Source: Peribacillus deserti
Lineage (GTDB): Bacteria > Bacillota > Bacilli > Bacillales > DSM-1321
NCBI RefSeq assembly: GCF_016909175.1
Contig: NZ_JAFBFI010000007.1
Coordinates: 62,001 to 126,000, forward strand
Length of the DNA stretch: 64,000 nt
Reading direction: 5' to 3'
How positions within the stretch are numbered: position 1 is the stretch's first letter; each line of letters begins with the position of its first letter. The notes beneath the pieces were generated by a model. It was not told the origin of the DNA. It saw only the letters and a program-made list of their open reading frames with translations, and searched no databases. Below are positions 16,537 to 24,870 of the stretch, one piece after another. Made by a program: the position numbers and the translations under genes.

Positions 16537-17052
16537 ATGAATAAAGACAATATTATTAAGGCGCTTTTCCTTTTATTTTCTTTTTGTTTAATAATGCCTG
16601 ACAGTATTCCCCAAGCCGAAGCAGCTGTCGTGAAGAATTCACAAAAAGACTGCCATTTTCATGAAAGGAAGGGAATTGCAGATATCAAAGAAAAAACGCC
16701 TTCGGCAGAGATATTGCCTCATTTCTTATATGGTAAGCCCGAACATATTAGAAAGATCTACCTAAATGCTGCAAAGCATAAAAATATTCTGAAGTTCATT
16801 CCCTGCTATTGCGGATGCGGGGAATCTGCTGGCCATATGGATACCTATCAATGCTTTGTGTACGAGAATCACGCTGATGGCTCAATTGTATGGGATAATC
16901 ACGCTGCGATGTGCGGTATTTGTCTGGATACTGCCTCTACAGCTATCTTACAATCTAAAGAAGGCAAGTCTCTCACTGAGGTACGCAAAATAATCGAAGA
17001 CCGCTACAAAAAAGGGTTTAAGAAGCCGACACCAACTCCCATGCCAAAGTAA
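16537..17052 (+). CDS. PCYCGC-motif exported protein
   Basis: A 171-residue exported protein. The signal peptide (ALFLLFSFCLIMPDSIPQAEA) is followed by a domain with the family-defining PCYCGCG motif (~90-96) and further Cys at CFVYENH and CGICLDT. The family is found in Bacillus and often near Sco or copper genes; metal binding is plausible but unproven. It is divergent from ypmQ, consistent with a copper or cytochrome oxidase link. Most relatives are lipoproteins, but no lipobox is seen here. The ATG at 16537 has GGAGAAG upstream; another ATG lies 12 bp earlier. Confidence 0.75.
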   Translation: MNKDNIIKALFLLFSFCLIMPDSIPQAEAAVVKNSQKDCHFHERKGIADIKEKTPSAEILPHFLYGKPEHIRKIYLNAAKHKNILKFIPCYCGCGESAGHMDTYQCFVYENHADGSIVWDNHAAMCGICLDTASTAILQSKEGKSLTEVRKIIEDRYKKGFKKPTPTPMPK

Positions 17053-17061
17053 AGACTATAA

Positions 17062-17103
17062 AAAACGGCTTTTCAGCACATGTTATGCTTAAAAGCCGTT
17101 TCT
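17062..17103. terminator. Bidirectional terminator
   Basis: Long stem AAACGGCTTTT.AGCA with TGCT.AAAAGCCGTTT between the convergent PCYCGC and DegV genes. Confidence 0.85.
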
Positions 17104-17105
17104 TA

Positions 17106-17948
17106 TTATTCGTAATAATAAATTAATGCAAATGCCCCTTTTCCCGTATGGGTGCTTATAATAGGAGTTGTATAATCAATGGAAATATCTTTAAAGCCAG
17201 TATTTTTAATAATCGCTTCTTTAACCTTTGATGCTGCCTCAATTGCTTCAACCTGGGCTATTCCTGCCCCGATAATATGATGGGTATTGAAGTCTTCAAC
17301 AAAAAGTTTGGTCATATACTTAATCACCTGATTATGGCTTCTAGCCTTTGTAATAGGCTCCAGCACTCCATCCACAAGAGAAGCTATCGGCTTAATATTT
17401 AATAACGAACCTAGAAACGCATTCACCTTGCCAACCCGGCCGCCTTTAACCAGGTTTTCCATCGTATCTACCATAATTATAAGCTTTGTATTTTCTTTTA
17501 TTTTTTCCAGGCGGTCCATTATTTCCTCTACAGGATGTCCCTTTTCAGCCATCTGAGCGGCTTCGATCACTTGAAAAGCCAATCCCTTGGAAATAAACTT
17601 TGAATCCAGGACCGTTACCTTGACATCTGTCATAGTGGCAGCGCTTTCTGCTGAACGGACCGTCCCGCTCATCCCGCCTGTCATATGTATCGAAATGATA
17701 TGACTTCCGTCTTTCCCAAGCCGATTATAAACTTCTAGAAAAGAACCTGGGGATGGCTGTGAGCTTTTAGGCAGCTCTTTTGATGTTTCCATTTTTTTTA
17801 TGAATTCTGACGGTGTAATATCCACCCTGTCTATAAAGGTTTCCCCATCAATGGAGATGGTAAGAGGAACTACCTCTATATCGTACTTCCTAACTATTTC
17901 CTCTGAAAGATCAGCCGTGGAATCGGTGACTATTTTTATTTTCTGCAT
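17106..17948 (-). CDS. DegV family fatty-acid-binding protein
   Basis: A 280-residue DegV-fold protein, the family that includes FakB fatty-acid-binding subunits of bacterial fatty acid kinase. It begins IKIVTDSTADLS and carries TSQPSPGSF and HMTGGMSGT, the residues that contact the lipid carboxylate. It would present fatty acids to FakA (encoded elsewhere) for phosphorylation. A second, divergent DegV paralogue is at 33225-34070, so two lipid specificities are likely. Confidence 0.9.
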   Translation of the reverse strand: MQKIKIVTDSTADLSEEIVRKYDIEVVPLTISIDGETFIDRVDITPSEFIKKMETSKELPKSSQPSPGSFLEVYNRLGKDGSHIISIHMTGGMSGTVRSAESAATMTDVKVTVLDSKFISKGLAFQVIEAAQMAEKGHPVEEIMDRLEKIKENTKLIIMVDTMENLVKGGRVGKVNAFLGSLLNIKPIASLVDGVLEPITKARSHNQVIKYMTKLFVEDFNTHHIIGAGIAQVEAIEAASKVKEAIIKNTGFKDISIDYTTPIISTHTGKGAFALIYYYE

Positions 17949-18079
17949 CTGTTCACATCCCTGTTCAAAACACTTCTATTTATTATACCTTCTCAAGGAC
18001 GGGAATCAAACTACTTTCAAAGGATATACAGCCAAAATTCGGTCTATTACATCTATTTTCCTATCTTTTTTGCAAAAAG

Positions 18080-18107
18080 AAAAAGGAACCAGTTACGGAT
18101 CCTTTTA
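18080..18107 (-). terminator. Terminator of ypmP
   Basis: AAAAGGA.CC and GG.TCCTTTT arms with TTTTTCTTTTT on the - strand. Confidence 0.65.
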
Positions 18108-18377
18108 AGCATTATTTTTTAATTCATTTTTCTGGAATAATTTTTGGTAAACCGGCCATTTTAATTCTTTCTTCAAATACTCTCTAAAAGAATAGTTCCT
18201 GGTCCATTTACTTTCATAATAAACGGTTTTGATGAATACTTCCAAGCGTGCTGAAATCATAAAATGAAAGGTGCTATCTTCCTCCAATACAGGAATATCA
18301 ATAATCTTTACCTTCTGTCCAATGTCATTTTTGAACTCCAGGCTTTTAAATAGCAAAATATCAATCCTCTTTTTCAC
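18105..18377 (-). CDS. ypmP: YpmP family protein (DUF2535)
   Basis: A 90-residue protein beginning MKKRIDILLFKSLEFKNDIG, rich in aromatic and basic residues at its C-terminal half (SKWTRNYSFREYLKKELKWP). It matches the DUF2535/YpmP family, of unknown function, and sits near ilvA and ypmQ as in B. subtilis. No signal peptide or membrane helix is visible. Confidence 0.85.
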   Translation of the reverse strand: MKKRIDILLFKSLEFKNDIGQKVKIIDIPVLEEDSTFHFMISARLEVFIKTVYYESKWTRNYSFREYLKKELKWPVYQKLFQKNELKNNA

Positions 18378-18513
18378 CGTTTGACTATATTATACACGAA
18401 TGAAAAGGTCTAATCATGTCATATTCTGCTTAATAAATAGATTATTTTTGAAATTAGGTAAAAAGAACCAAAAAAACACCTCTGATTAGAGGTGCAAGAA
18501 TACAAAGGTTAAA

Positions 18514-19266
18514 TTATACGCCTTCCTCAGCAGCAGACGGGACTCTATTTTCATGCTGTTTTTTTAATTTTCTTTTATAAACAATTTTAGATAAAGAAAT
18601 ACTGATCTCATACAGTAAAAGAAGAGGGATAGAAACAAGTATGTCAGATGTCACTTCTGGCGGAGTAATGGTTATCGCCACGACGATTAAGACAAAGTAT
18701 GCATATTTTCTGATCTTGGAAAGCACAAAAGGATTAATGATACCAAGGGACGTTAAAAACATCACAACAACTGGCAATTCAAAAAGAACCCCAAAAGGAA
18801 TCGTCATATGCAGAATAAAAGTAAAATAGTTGCTGGCGGTAAAGAGGGTAACGACCATATCACCGCTTAACTCGATTAAGAATTGGAATACGATTGGGAA
18901 TATCACAAAATAGCCAAACGATAAACCAAGTATAAAAAGAATGAATAAAGAAGGTATATAATTTAATGTAATCCTTCTTTCCTTGGCTGTTAAAGCAGGT
19001 TTGACAAAGAGCCAGAGCTGAAAAGCAAAAACAGGAATCGTAGCCGCAACAGCGATAACACTTGCCAGGGAAACATATACCCAGACAATATCACTGGGAC
19101 CAAGAACAGTCAGCTTCACATCCAAATCCCGGACAAACCATTGGTAAATATCTTTTACATAGACAAAGCCCAGTATAAAGAACAATATAAATGAAGCTGC
19201 TACAATAATAATCCGTTTTCTAAGCTCCCCTAAATGTTCAACCAGGTGCTGTTCTTTATCTTGCAT
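18514..19266 (-). CDS. tatC: Twin-arginine translocase subunit TatC
   Basis: TatC is the substrate-recognising polytopic subunit of the Tat pathway that exports folded proteins. The ~250-residue protein has the N-terminal motif HLGELRKRIII, six hydrophobic segments, and the conserved FxKPALTxxERR loop. The ATG at 19266 is directly preceded by a GTG, which has better spacing to AGAAAGG; an upstream TTG is unlikely. It follows tatA by about 200 bp, with a terminator hairpin in between (19331-19360). Confidence 0.93.
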   Translation of the reverse strand: MQDKEQHLVEHLGELRKRIIIVAASFILFFILGFVYVKDIYQWFVRDLDVKLTVLGPSDIVWVYVSLASVIAVAATIPVFAFQLWLFVKPALTAKERRITLNYIPSLFILFILGLSFGYFVIFPIVFQFLIELSGDMVVTLFTASNYFTFILHMTIPFGVLFELPVVVMFLTSLGIINPFVLSKIRKYAYFVLIVVAITITPPEVTSDILVSIPLLLLYEISISLSKIVYKRKLKKQHENRVPSAAEEGV

Positions 19267-19330
19267 CACGAGGTCACGCCTTTCTAATTCGACCAAACCT
19301 TAATAAACTAAAGCGTCTAAAATAACTGCA

Positions 19331-19360
19331 AAAAGGTGTAAGATCGCTTCATCTCACACC
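19331..19360 (-). terminator. Hairpin terminator between tatA and tatC
   Basis: On the - strand GGTGTGAGAT and ATCTTACACC form a 10-bp stem (one G-U pair, perfect only in this orientation) followed by TTTTT. It lies downstream of tatA and upstream of tatC in the same direction of transcription. Confidence 0.8.
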
Positions 19361-19470
19361 CAGCCGCTTGTACGTATACTCCTAACATGGACAATATTCA
19401 TTCATTCCACCACCGGAACAAGTCCATTCACCTAATGATCAGCGTGAGTTATGCCGACGGCTGACGCTGC

Positions 19471-19662
19471 TTACTTACGAGGCTTAGCTTCCTCTTTTAT
19501 ATCGTCCATAACATCACTGGTAAGTTCACGTGTAGACTTTTTGAATTCTCTTAAGGTATCTCCAAAAGCACGTCCAATTTCCGGCAGTTTTTTCGGTCCG
19601 AAAATAATTAAAGCTAGTACAAGAATTAATATTAATCCTGGTACACCAATGTTTGAAAACAT
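19471..19662 (-). CDS. tatA: Twin-arginine translocase subunit TatA
   Basis: A 63-residue TatA: a short N-terminal transmembrane helix ([18 protein letters not shown]), the conserved [14 protein letters not shown] hinge and amphipathic helix, then an acidic/basic tail. TatA oligomers form or weaken the membrane path for folded cargo. It is encoded just upstream of tatC, as in the tatAyCy/tatAdCd pairs of Bacillus. The intervening hairpin may keep TatA in excess over TatC. Confidence 0.93.
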   Translation of the reverse strand: MFSNIGVPGLILILVLALIIFGPKKLPEIGRAFGDTLREFKKSTRELTSDVMDDIKEEAKPRK

Positions 19663-19797
19663 GGATACATCCCCTTTAGATGAAAACTAACTCAGGTATA
19701 CTATTTTATTTAAGCTTGCCAAAAGACCAGTAACCGATCATTTTTTCTGAAATGATCCTGCCTTTACATTGTAACGAAACCATGAAAAATTATCAAT

Positions 19798-21066
19798 CTA
19801 AATCAATAAGTTAAATAGATTGCTATCCTTATTAACTTCTGTATAAGGAAAGCTCTTTTTGCTCATTCGCTGGATCAGCCCCTGATAATCTTCTTTTTTC
19901 TTAAGCTCAATTCCCACCAGGGCTGGTCCGCTGTCTTTATTATTCTTTTTTGTATACTCAAATCTTGTTATATCGTCGGTAGGCCCTAACACTTCATCCA
20001 GGAATTCCCGGAGTGCTCCTGCACGCTGCGGGAAATTCACTATAAAGTAGTATAGGAGGCCTTCATATTGCAATGACCTCTCTTTAATTTCCTGCATCCG
20101 CCCTATGTCGTTGTTCCCGCCGCTAATAATACAGACTACGTTTTTCCCTTTAATTTCTTCTTTATATAATTCTAGTGCTGCAATAGATAAAGCCCCTGCC
20201 GGTTCTGCAACAATCGCATGTTCATTATACAGCTCCAATATCGTGGAACAAATCTTTCCCTCCGGTACAACAATGATATCATCAACATTCTGCCTCGCTA
20301 TTTCGAATGTTTTTCTGCCCACACACTTAACCGCTGCACCGTCTACAAACTTATCTATATCTGGAAGAACGACAGCTTTCCCCTGTTTAAAAGCTGCCTT
20401 CATGGAAGCTGCTCCTTCCGGTTCTACCCCGATACATTTAGTTAATGGGGTAATGCTTTTCAGATATGTACTAACTCCAGCAATAAGCCCTCCGCCGCCG
20501 ATTCCAGCGAAGACATAATGAAGCTCCTCTTCACAGTCATTCAGTATTTCCACAGCAACAGTACCTTGTCCGGCCATGACTCGTTCATCGTCAAACGGAT
20601 GTATAAAAGCTCTGTTTTCGTCTTCTGCACATTTGGCCGCCTTATCAAAGGAGTCATCAAAAGTGTCTCCTGTCAGAATCACTTCAATATCTTCCTTACC
20701 GAACATCAAGACTTGGTTAACCTTCTGCCGCGGTGTGGTTGCCGGCATAAATATTTTCCCGTGAACACCTAATTGACGGCATGCATAGGCAACTCCCTGT
20801 GCATGGTTTCCTGCACTTGCACATACCACCCCATTGACTAACTCTTCAGGGGTCAGTGTTTTCATATGGTAAAAAGCACCCCGGAGCTTAAATGAACGCA
20901 CATGCTGCATATCCTCCCGCTTTAAGAAAACATTGCAGGCGTATTTTTCGGAGAGGCGGTCATTCTTTTGCAAGGGTGTATGGGCCACGATATCTTTTAG
21001 ATTCTGGTGTGCTATAAGAATGTCCTCCACTTGCAGTAATCTCCTCTTTTCAGCCGTTTGGTTCAT
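19798..21066 (-). CDS. ilvA: Threonine dehydratase (biosynthetic)
   Basis: IlvA deaminates threonine to 2-oxobutanoate, the first committed step to isoleucine. The 422-residue length equals B. subtilis IlvA. The PLP lysine lies in RSFKLRGAFY (~62), the glycine-rich phosphate loop in AGIGGGGLI, and a C-terminal ACT-like regulatory segment (YFIVNFPQRAGALREFLDEV) follows. A CodY-like box and sigma-A promoter precede it, and ilvD elsewhere in the window has the same arrangement. Confidence 0.95.
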   Translation of the reverse strand: MNQTAEKRRLLQVEDILIAHQNLKDIVAHTPLQKNDRLSEKYACNVFLKREDMQHVRSFKLRGAFYHMKTLTPEELVNGVVCASAGNHAQGVAYACRQLGVHGKIFMPATTPRQKVNQVLMFGKEDIEVILTGDTFDDSFDKAAKCAEDENRAFIHPFDDERVMAGQGTVAVEILNDCEEELHYVFAGIGGGGLIAGVSTYLKSITPLTKCIGVEPEGAASMKAAFKQGKAVVLPDIDKFVDGAAVKCVGRKTFEIARQNVDDIIVVPEGKICSTILELYNEHAIVAEPAGALSIAALELYKEEIKGKNVVCIISGGNNDIGRMQEIKERSLQYEGLLYYFIVNFPQRAGALREFLDEVLGPTDDITRFEYTKKNNKDSGPALVGIELKKKEDYQGLIQRMSKKSFPYTEVNKDSNLFNLLI

Positions 21067-21130
21067 TTATTCTCCTCATTTCCCATTTCATTTCATTACT
21101 TTAAACTAATATAGTCTTATTAATCCGTAA

Positions 21131-21158
21131 ATTATAACATGCAAAACAAATAAATCAA
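21131..21158 (-). promoter_or_regulatory. Sigma-A promoter of ilvA
   Basis: On the - strand TTGATT (complement of 21153-21158), 16-bp spacer, TATAAT (complement of 21131-21136), 65 bp upstream of the ATG. Confidence 0.6.
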
Positions 21159-21161
21159 CTG

Positions 21162-21176
21162 ATTTTTCTAAAAATT
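21162..21176 (-). promoter_or_regulatory. CodY-like box upstream of ilvA
   Basis: AATTTTTAGAAAAAT on the - strand matches AATTTTCWGAAAATT at 13 of 15 positions and sits 3 bp upstream of the -35 hexamer. CodY controls branched-chain amino acid genes in Bacillus. Confidence 0.5.
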
Positions 21177-21325
21177 TAATTAACTTATCAATTTCTGTAT
21201 ATTAGGAGTGATTTTAGAAATATTATAGAACAGGTTAGAAGAACTCGGTCTCTTAGTATGCTGCTTATACAGTGAAAGAGAGATAGGAAACTCTAGACAA
21301 CAAATCAAGAAATGGGGGAGAATGT

Positions 21326-21559
21326 ATGGAATTTTTATTATGCGCTTTAGATTGTGCAATCCCGGTTGAGGTAACCTTAGACGAAGACAATGGCCGGTAT
21401 ATGGTAAGGAAAAGTGATACGAGCGGTGAGTTTTTTAATACAGCAGATGAGCTGATAGACTGGATTAAGCAAAATTTCACCGAGGAGCAATTTTGTACCC
21501 CCGAAGAATTCCATGGAATGCTTAAGCAGCTTAAAGAATATCAGGAACAATACTTTTGA
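21326..21559 (+). CDS. Small conserved-looking protein of unknown function
   Basis: A 77-residue acidic protein beginning MEFLLCALDCAIPVEVTLDE. It has GGGGGAG 7 bp before ATG and a terminator 65 bp after the stop, so it looks expressed. The sequence suggests a small alpha/beta domain with an amphipathic C-terminal helix (LIDWIKQNF, then LKQLKEYQEQYF). Two Cys lie close together at the N-terminus (LLCALDC) and a third at FCTPEE. I do not recognise the family. Confidence 0.65.
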   Translation: MEFLLCALDCAIPVEVTLDEDNGRYMVRKSDTSGEFFNTADELIDWIKQNFTEEQFCTPEEFHGMLKQLKEYQEQYF

Positions 21560-21623
21560 GAAGCTATGTAATTGTTCACCTTTAGGGCAGAAATTAGTCA
21601 AATTATAGAAGTGTAGAAAGAAA

Positions 21624-21656
21624 ACTCAGGTTCCTTTAGAGGATCCTGAGTTTTTG
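21624..21656. terminator. Bidirectional terminator
   Basis: ACTCAGG (21624-21630) and CCTGAGT (21645-21651) with a TTTTT tail on the + strand and TTTTC on the - strand, between the 77-residue protein gene and thyA. Confidence 0.8.
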
Positions 21657-21682
21657 GTCGATAGTCTTATATATAATTCCTG

Positions 21683-22639
21683 TTACACTGCCACAGGGGC
21701 CTTTATAGCAGGATGCGGCAAATAATTTTCAATATTAATATCTTCCATTTCAAAATCAAAAACTGAGGTAACGTTTTTATTTAGCAGCAGTTCAGGAAGT
21801 GCTTTAGGCGTCCGGTTAAGCTGCTCTTCTACTTGTTCTAGATGATTTAAATAAATATGGGCATCACCAAGTGTATGAATAAATTCTCCGGCCTTCAAAC
21901 CGCACTCATGGGCGATTAAATGAGTTAATAGGGCGTAGCTCGCGATATTGAAGGGAATTCCAAGAAAAACATCACCGCTCCGCTGATAAAGCTGGCAAGA
22001 CAGCCTGCCTTCTGTTACGTAAAACTGAAACATGGTATGACATGGCGGAAGCGCCATGTTTGGCAGATCTTCGGGATTCCAGGCAGACACAATAAGCCTC
22101 CTGGAGGAAGGATTTGTCTTAATAGTTTCGATAACTTCCTTCAGCTGATCAATGGATTGACCATTAGAAGCAGTCCAATCTCTCCACTGCTTCCCATATA
22201 CATTTCCCAATTCTCCAAATTGGGCTGCAAAATCAGCATCATCCAAAATCCGTTTCTTGAAAAGCTCCATTTGTTCCTGATAGAGAAGGTGAAACTCTTG
22301 ATCGTTCTGAGCCCTTAATCCAAAATTAGTCATATCAGGACCTGTGTATACATCACTTTCAATCCAGGCCTTGAAGGCCCATTCGTTCCAAATATTATTA
22401 TTGTGTTTTAGCAAATATCGAATATTAGTATCACCTTTAATGAACCAGAGAAGCTCGCTTGCAATCAGCCTGAACGGAATTTTTTTTGTTGTCAATAGAG
22501 GGAAGCCCTTTTCAAGGTCAAACCTCATTTGTGCCCCAAAGGTGGAAATAGTGCCTGTTCCTGTCCGATCCTCTTTCTTTACGCCATTTTGTAATATATA
22601 TTGGCATAAATCCAAATATACTTTTTCGCTCTCGCTCAT
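21683..22639 (-). CDS. thyA: Thymidylate synthase, long form
   Basis: Converts dUMP to dTMP using methylene-tetrahydrofolate. The catalytic Cys is in [11 protein letters not shown] and the dUMP-binding [13 protein letters not shown] follows. At 318 residues it carries the ~50-residue small-domain insertion typical of Lactobacillus/Staphylococcus type enzymes, and is longer than the 264-residue ThyB. The usual partner dihydrofolate reductase (dfrA) is not downstream: a terminator and an opposing gene follow. Confidence 0.95.
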   Translation of the reverse strand: MSESEKVYLDLCQYILQNGVKKEDRTGTGTISTFGAQMRFDLEKGFPLLTTKKIPFRLIASELLWFIKGDTNIRYLLKHNNNIWNEWAFKAWIESDVYTGPDMTNFGLRAQNDQEFHLLYQEQMELFKKRILDDADFAAQFGELGNVYGKQWRDWTASNGQSIDQLKEVIETIKTNPSSRRLIVSAWNPEDLPNMALPPCHTMFQFYVTEGRLSCQLYQRSGDVFLGIPFNIASYALLTHLIAHECGLKAGEFIHTLGDAHIYLNHLEQVEEQLNRTPKALPELLLNKNVTSVFDFEMEDINIENYLPHPAIKAPVAV

Positions 22640-22734
22640 TTGCTTCTCCTTTCAAGCTGAAAAAAGGGAACTCAACATTACCCTTTTTAGTTTCTACTAT
22701 TTTACCATACTATTATTGTAATTTTTTAATGTAT

Positions 22735-23430
22735 TCATAGGTTAGAGGCGCTCTTTGTTTTAGATGCACCTTTGAAATTTCGTTTATAAAACATGGCAAA
22801 TGCTTCAGCAAAATATTCTTCCGGGTACGTGTTTAGGTAACGGCTGTCGGGAAACAATAGATTTCTCTCCTTTTCCCAGATCGCTTTAAAGGAAGCTTCG
22901 TTTCTAAGCTTTTCATAAACAACTGCATCCACTGAATGCCCAAGCTCATGCAGCTCTAAATTCACAGATCCATGGTTATTTCCGCGTTCACTGAAGCCAA
23001 TTTTAATTAACACATTTCTAGAACCGCCAAGGCCGGGAACATCATCCCATGTTGTTTCTGCATTACCATAACCCCTGGGGAGTTTGCCTTTTAAATCGGC
23101 TGCTGTACGATTATCTGTTAGTTTTCCATTGAAAAGCTTTATCTTAATCTTATGTTCTACTATTTTTTCAAGTAACCTTGGAGGAATATGATCGACCCGC
23201 ATTATGATAGCTGCAGCTTCCTTCCTATCAAACTCCCCCTTAGGGAATAAGAAAATTCCCTTTAAATAGGAAGCAGAATTCAATGGTGTTTCAAATTGAA
23301 GTTCATGATTCTGCGAAAGCTCAGCCCAGGTTTTCCCATCCTCTGTGACAGCAGCTCTTGTATAAAGGGCTGTACCGGCTAAAATAAAAAATATCAAAAA
23401 TATTGCAGAAAAAGTCTGGATTTTCCTCAT
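22735..23430 (-). CDS. Secreted ATLF-type (lethal-factor-like) metalloprotease, C-terminal frameshift
   Basis: A 231-residue exported protein with an N-terminal signal sequence (FSAIFLIFFILAGTALYTRA). The zinc-peptidase motif ELHELGHSVD (HExxH) and the downstream glutamate motif PEEYFAEAFAMFY are those of the anthrax-toxin lethal-factor related (ATLF) family. As read, the last ~16 residues (KRNFKGASKTKSASNL) are atypical; shifting frame by one base at about 22785 gives NEISKVHLKQRAPLTYEYIK and ends at 22713, which resembles the expected family C-terminus. The catalytic residues are upstream of the shift. Substrate unknown; it is a small stand-alone domain, not a full toxin. Confidence 0.75.
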   Translation of the reverse strand: MRKIQTFSAIFLIFFILAGTALYTRAAVTEDGKTWAELSQNHELQFETPLNSASYLKGIFLFPKGEFDRKEAAAIIMRVDHIPPRLLEKIVEHKIKIKLFNGKLTDNRTAADLKGKLPRGYGNAETTWDDVPGLGGSRNVLIKIGFSERGNNHGSVNLELHELGHSVDAVVYEKLRNEASFKAIWEKERNLLFPDSRYLNTYPEEYFAEAFAMFYKRNFKGASKTKSASNL

Positions 23431-23614
23431 GATTTCCCCACCTCAGGAAAAGGCTGTCGAACACCTTGATGAGACTAATTATAGCATAGCAAGAAGACAG
23501 AGATTACCCCGGCACTCGCTGCAATTTGTGGAAAGGAACCCAATTTACTAATCGTTGTGTCACCTTCACCTTGTGTTTCATATAATTGAATACTCGACAA
23601 ATAAAGGTGATCAT

Positions 23615-23863
23615 ATGAGAATATATAACAAACAAGAAGTGCTGCAGCGCCATCCGGATTTAATTAGAGAGGTATTCGGTGTATGGGAATCCAATATCTT
23701 CGTTTATCTTGATTTAATGATGTTCTCTGTGCTTTTTAGTCTTATGCTGCTTGCCACTGGCCGGCCTTTATATGTAACAGTAGGTGTGCCTGCTATTTTT
23801 TTTGCCGCTTTTACGGTTGTTTACAAACTATTGCTGTGTTCCAAAGACAGTCCACAAACGTGA
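23615..23863 (+). CDS. Two-pass membrane protein of unknown function
   Basis: An 82-residue protein starting MRIYNKQEVLQRHPDLIREV. The start is chosen for its AAAGGTGAT ribosome site; the open frame extends 20 codons upstream without one. Two hydrophobic segments (~28-47 and ~49-68) are separated by a GRPLY turn, with a short charged tail. It ends before a strong shared terminator. I do not recognise a family. Confidence 0.65.
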   Translation: MRIYNKQEVLQRHPDLIREVFGVWESNIFVYLDLMMFSVLFSLMLLATGRPLYVTVGVPAIFFAAFTVVYKLLLCSKDSPQT

Positions 23864-23906
23864 AAGAACTTTTTACAAACTGCCATCCAAAATCTTCTTT
23901 AGAAAG

Positions 23907-23946
23907 AAAAAAGGATACATGCTGCTGTGAGCATGTATCCTTTTTT
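23907..23946. terminator. Strong bidirectional terminator
   Basis: Perfect 17-bp arms AAAAAAGGATACATGCT and AGCATGTATCCTTTTTT around a 6-base loop, between the membrane protein gene and ypjP. Confidence 0.9.
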
Positions 23947-24539
23947 CAATGTAAAGAGGCTCTCCAATTCGGAGGAGTATTTTTGTCCCAATAGATTTTA
24001 CCGAGATCATGGTGGGACATAAATTGGTCGGCAGCAGTATGGTAATGAAAATTAAACCAGAAACCCTCAAGCGGAGGCTGCTCTCTGCGGACGTGGAACT
24101 TTATCACAGGCTTACCCGTAATGTTATTGGTAATGTTAAAGATCCTTTCGCCGCTGCCGCCTGCTGGGTTTTCAGTCACCTCAAGCTGGCTTAGTTCTTC
24201 ATCCGTAAGAGTCATGGAAAGCTGGCCAATAGCTTCTTCCATTTTTGGGAGGATCATCTCTTTGAACTCTTTTTCAATCTTTGGCCTAATTTTATCTCCA
24301 AATTTTTTGTAGCTCACCATCTCTGCCTGTCCGTTAAAAGATTGCAGAATTTGTTCCCTAGAGTATTTAGGAGCTTCAATTTCTGCTTTTCTATTACTGT
24401 GAGCGAATGAGTCATTATCCTGTCTTTTATTTGCATTGGCTTCATCAAGCCAATGAAATTCCGCTGGTGTAATGGTACCGAACGTAAGCAGTGAAATAAG
24501 GATGACGAGACTCTTTTTTATCCACTTTTTAAACTGCAT
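23946..24539 (-). CDS. ypjP: YpjP family exported protein
   Basis: A 197-residue protein with a basic N-terminus and hydrophobic signal (KSLVILISLLTFGTITP). The extracytoplasmic part contains NITNNITGKPVIKFHVRREQ and ends with an aromatic/His-rich segment (GFWFNFHYHTAADQFMSHHD). It matches the YpjP family, which lies near thymidylate synthase in B. subtilis as here. Function unknown. Confidence 0.88.
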   Translation of the reverse strand: MQFKKWIKKSLVILISLLTFGTITPAEFHWLDEANANKRQDNDSFAHSNRKAEIEAPKYSREQILQSFNGQAEMVSYKKFGDKIRPKIEKEFKEMILPKMEEAIGQLSMTLTDEELSQLEVTENPAGGSGERIFNITNNITGKPVIKFHVRREQPPLEGFWFNFHYHTAADQFMSHHDLGKIYWDKNTPPNWRASLH

Positions 24540-24744
24540 ACAGAATCTCCTTCCTTTGATTAATATATAAAGGTTTGTTTAGATGTAAGAATAAAATGAA
24601 TGCCTGGTTGATAGATACTTGTATTATAAACCAAGAAAGAGAAAAAAGGTTTTAAAAATTAGAAAATTGGTAAAAAAGAAGAAAAGGCTATAAGCACATT
24701 TCAAATAATATACATATTTGCATGCCTAAGTCAGGAGGATACTC

Positions 24745-24816
24745 ATGGAGTTTGCAATTGGGGCATTAAGCATTTTAATGCTGCTATATTTCTGTTTTCT
24801 ATCAGTTACTGATTAA
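24745..24816 (+). CDS. 23-residue single-pass membrane peptide
   Basis: ATG with a perfect AGGAGGA ribosome site 5 bp upstream encodes MEFAIGALSILMLLYFCFLS then VTD and TAA. One hydrophobic helix spans residues ~4-19. A strong terminator follows 18 bp after the stop. The signals bracketing it make a real small gene likely. It could be a regulatory membrane peptide; a type I toxin is possible but no antisense RNA can be shown. Confidence 0.6.
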   Translation: MEFAIGALSILMLLYFCFLSVTD

Positions 24817-24834
24817 GTGGTTTGAAAGTGGTTT

Positions 24835-24864
24835 TCCCTGTCATTTAAGTGACAGGGATTTTTT
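24835..24864 (+). terminator. Terminator after 23-residue peptide gene
   Basis: TCCCTGTCA (24835-24843) and TGACAGGGA (24850-24858) followed by TTTTTTC on the + strand. Confidence 0.85.
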
Positions 24865-24870
24865 CATGCC

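Noticed and set aside
19736..19757. GATCATTT/AAATGATC hairpin after ilvA
   Set aside because: Symmetric stem but no T run on either strand; not called as a terminator.
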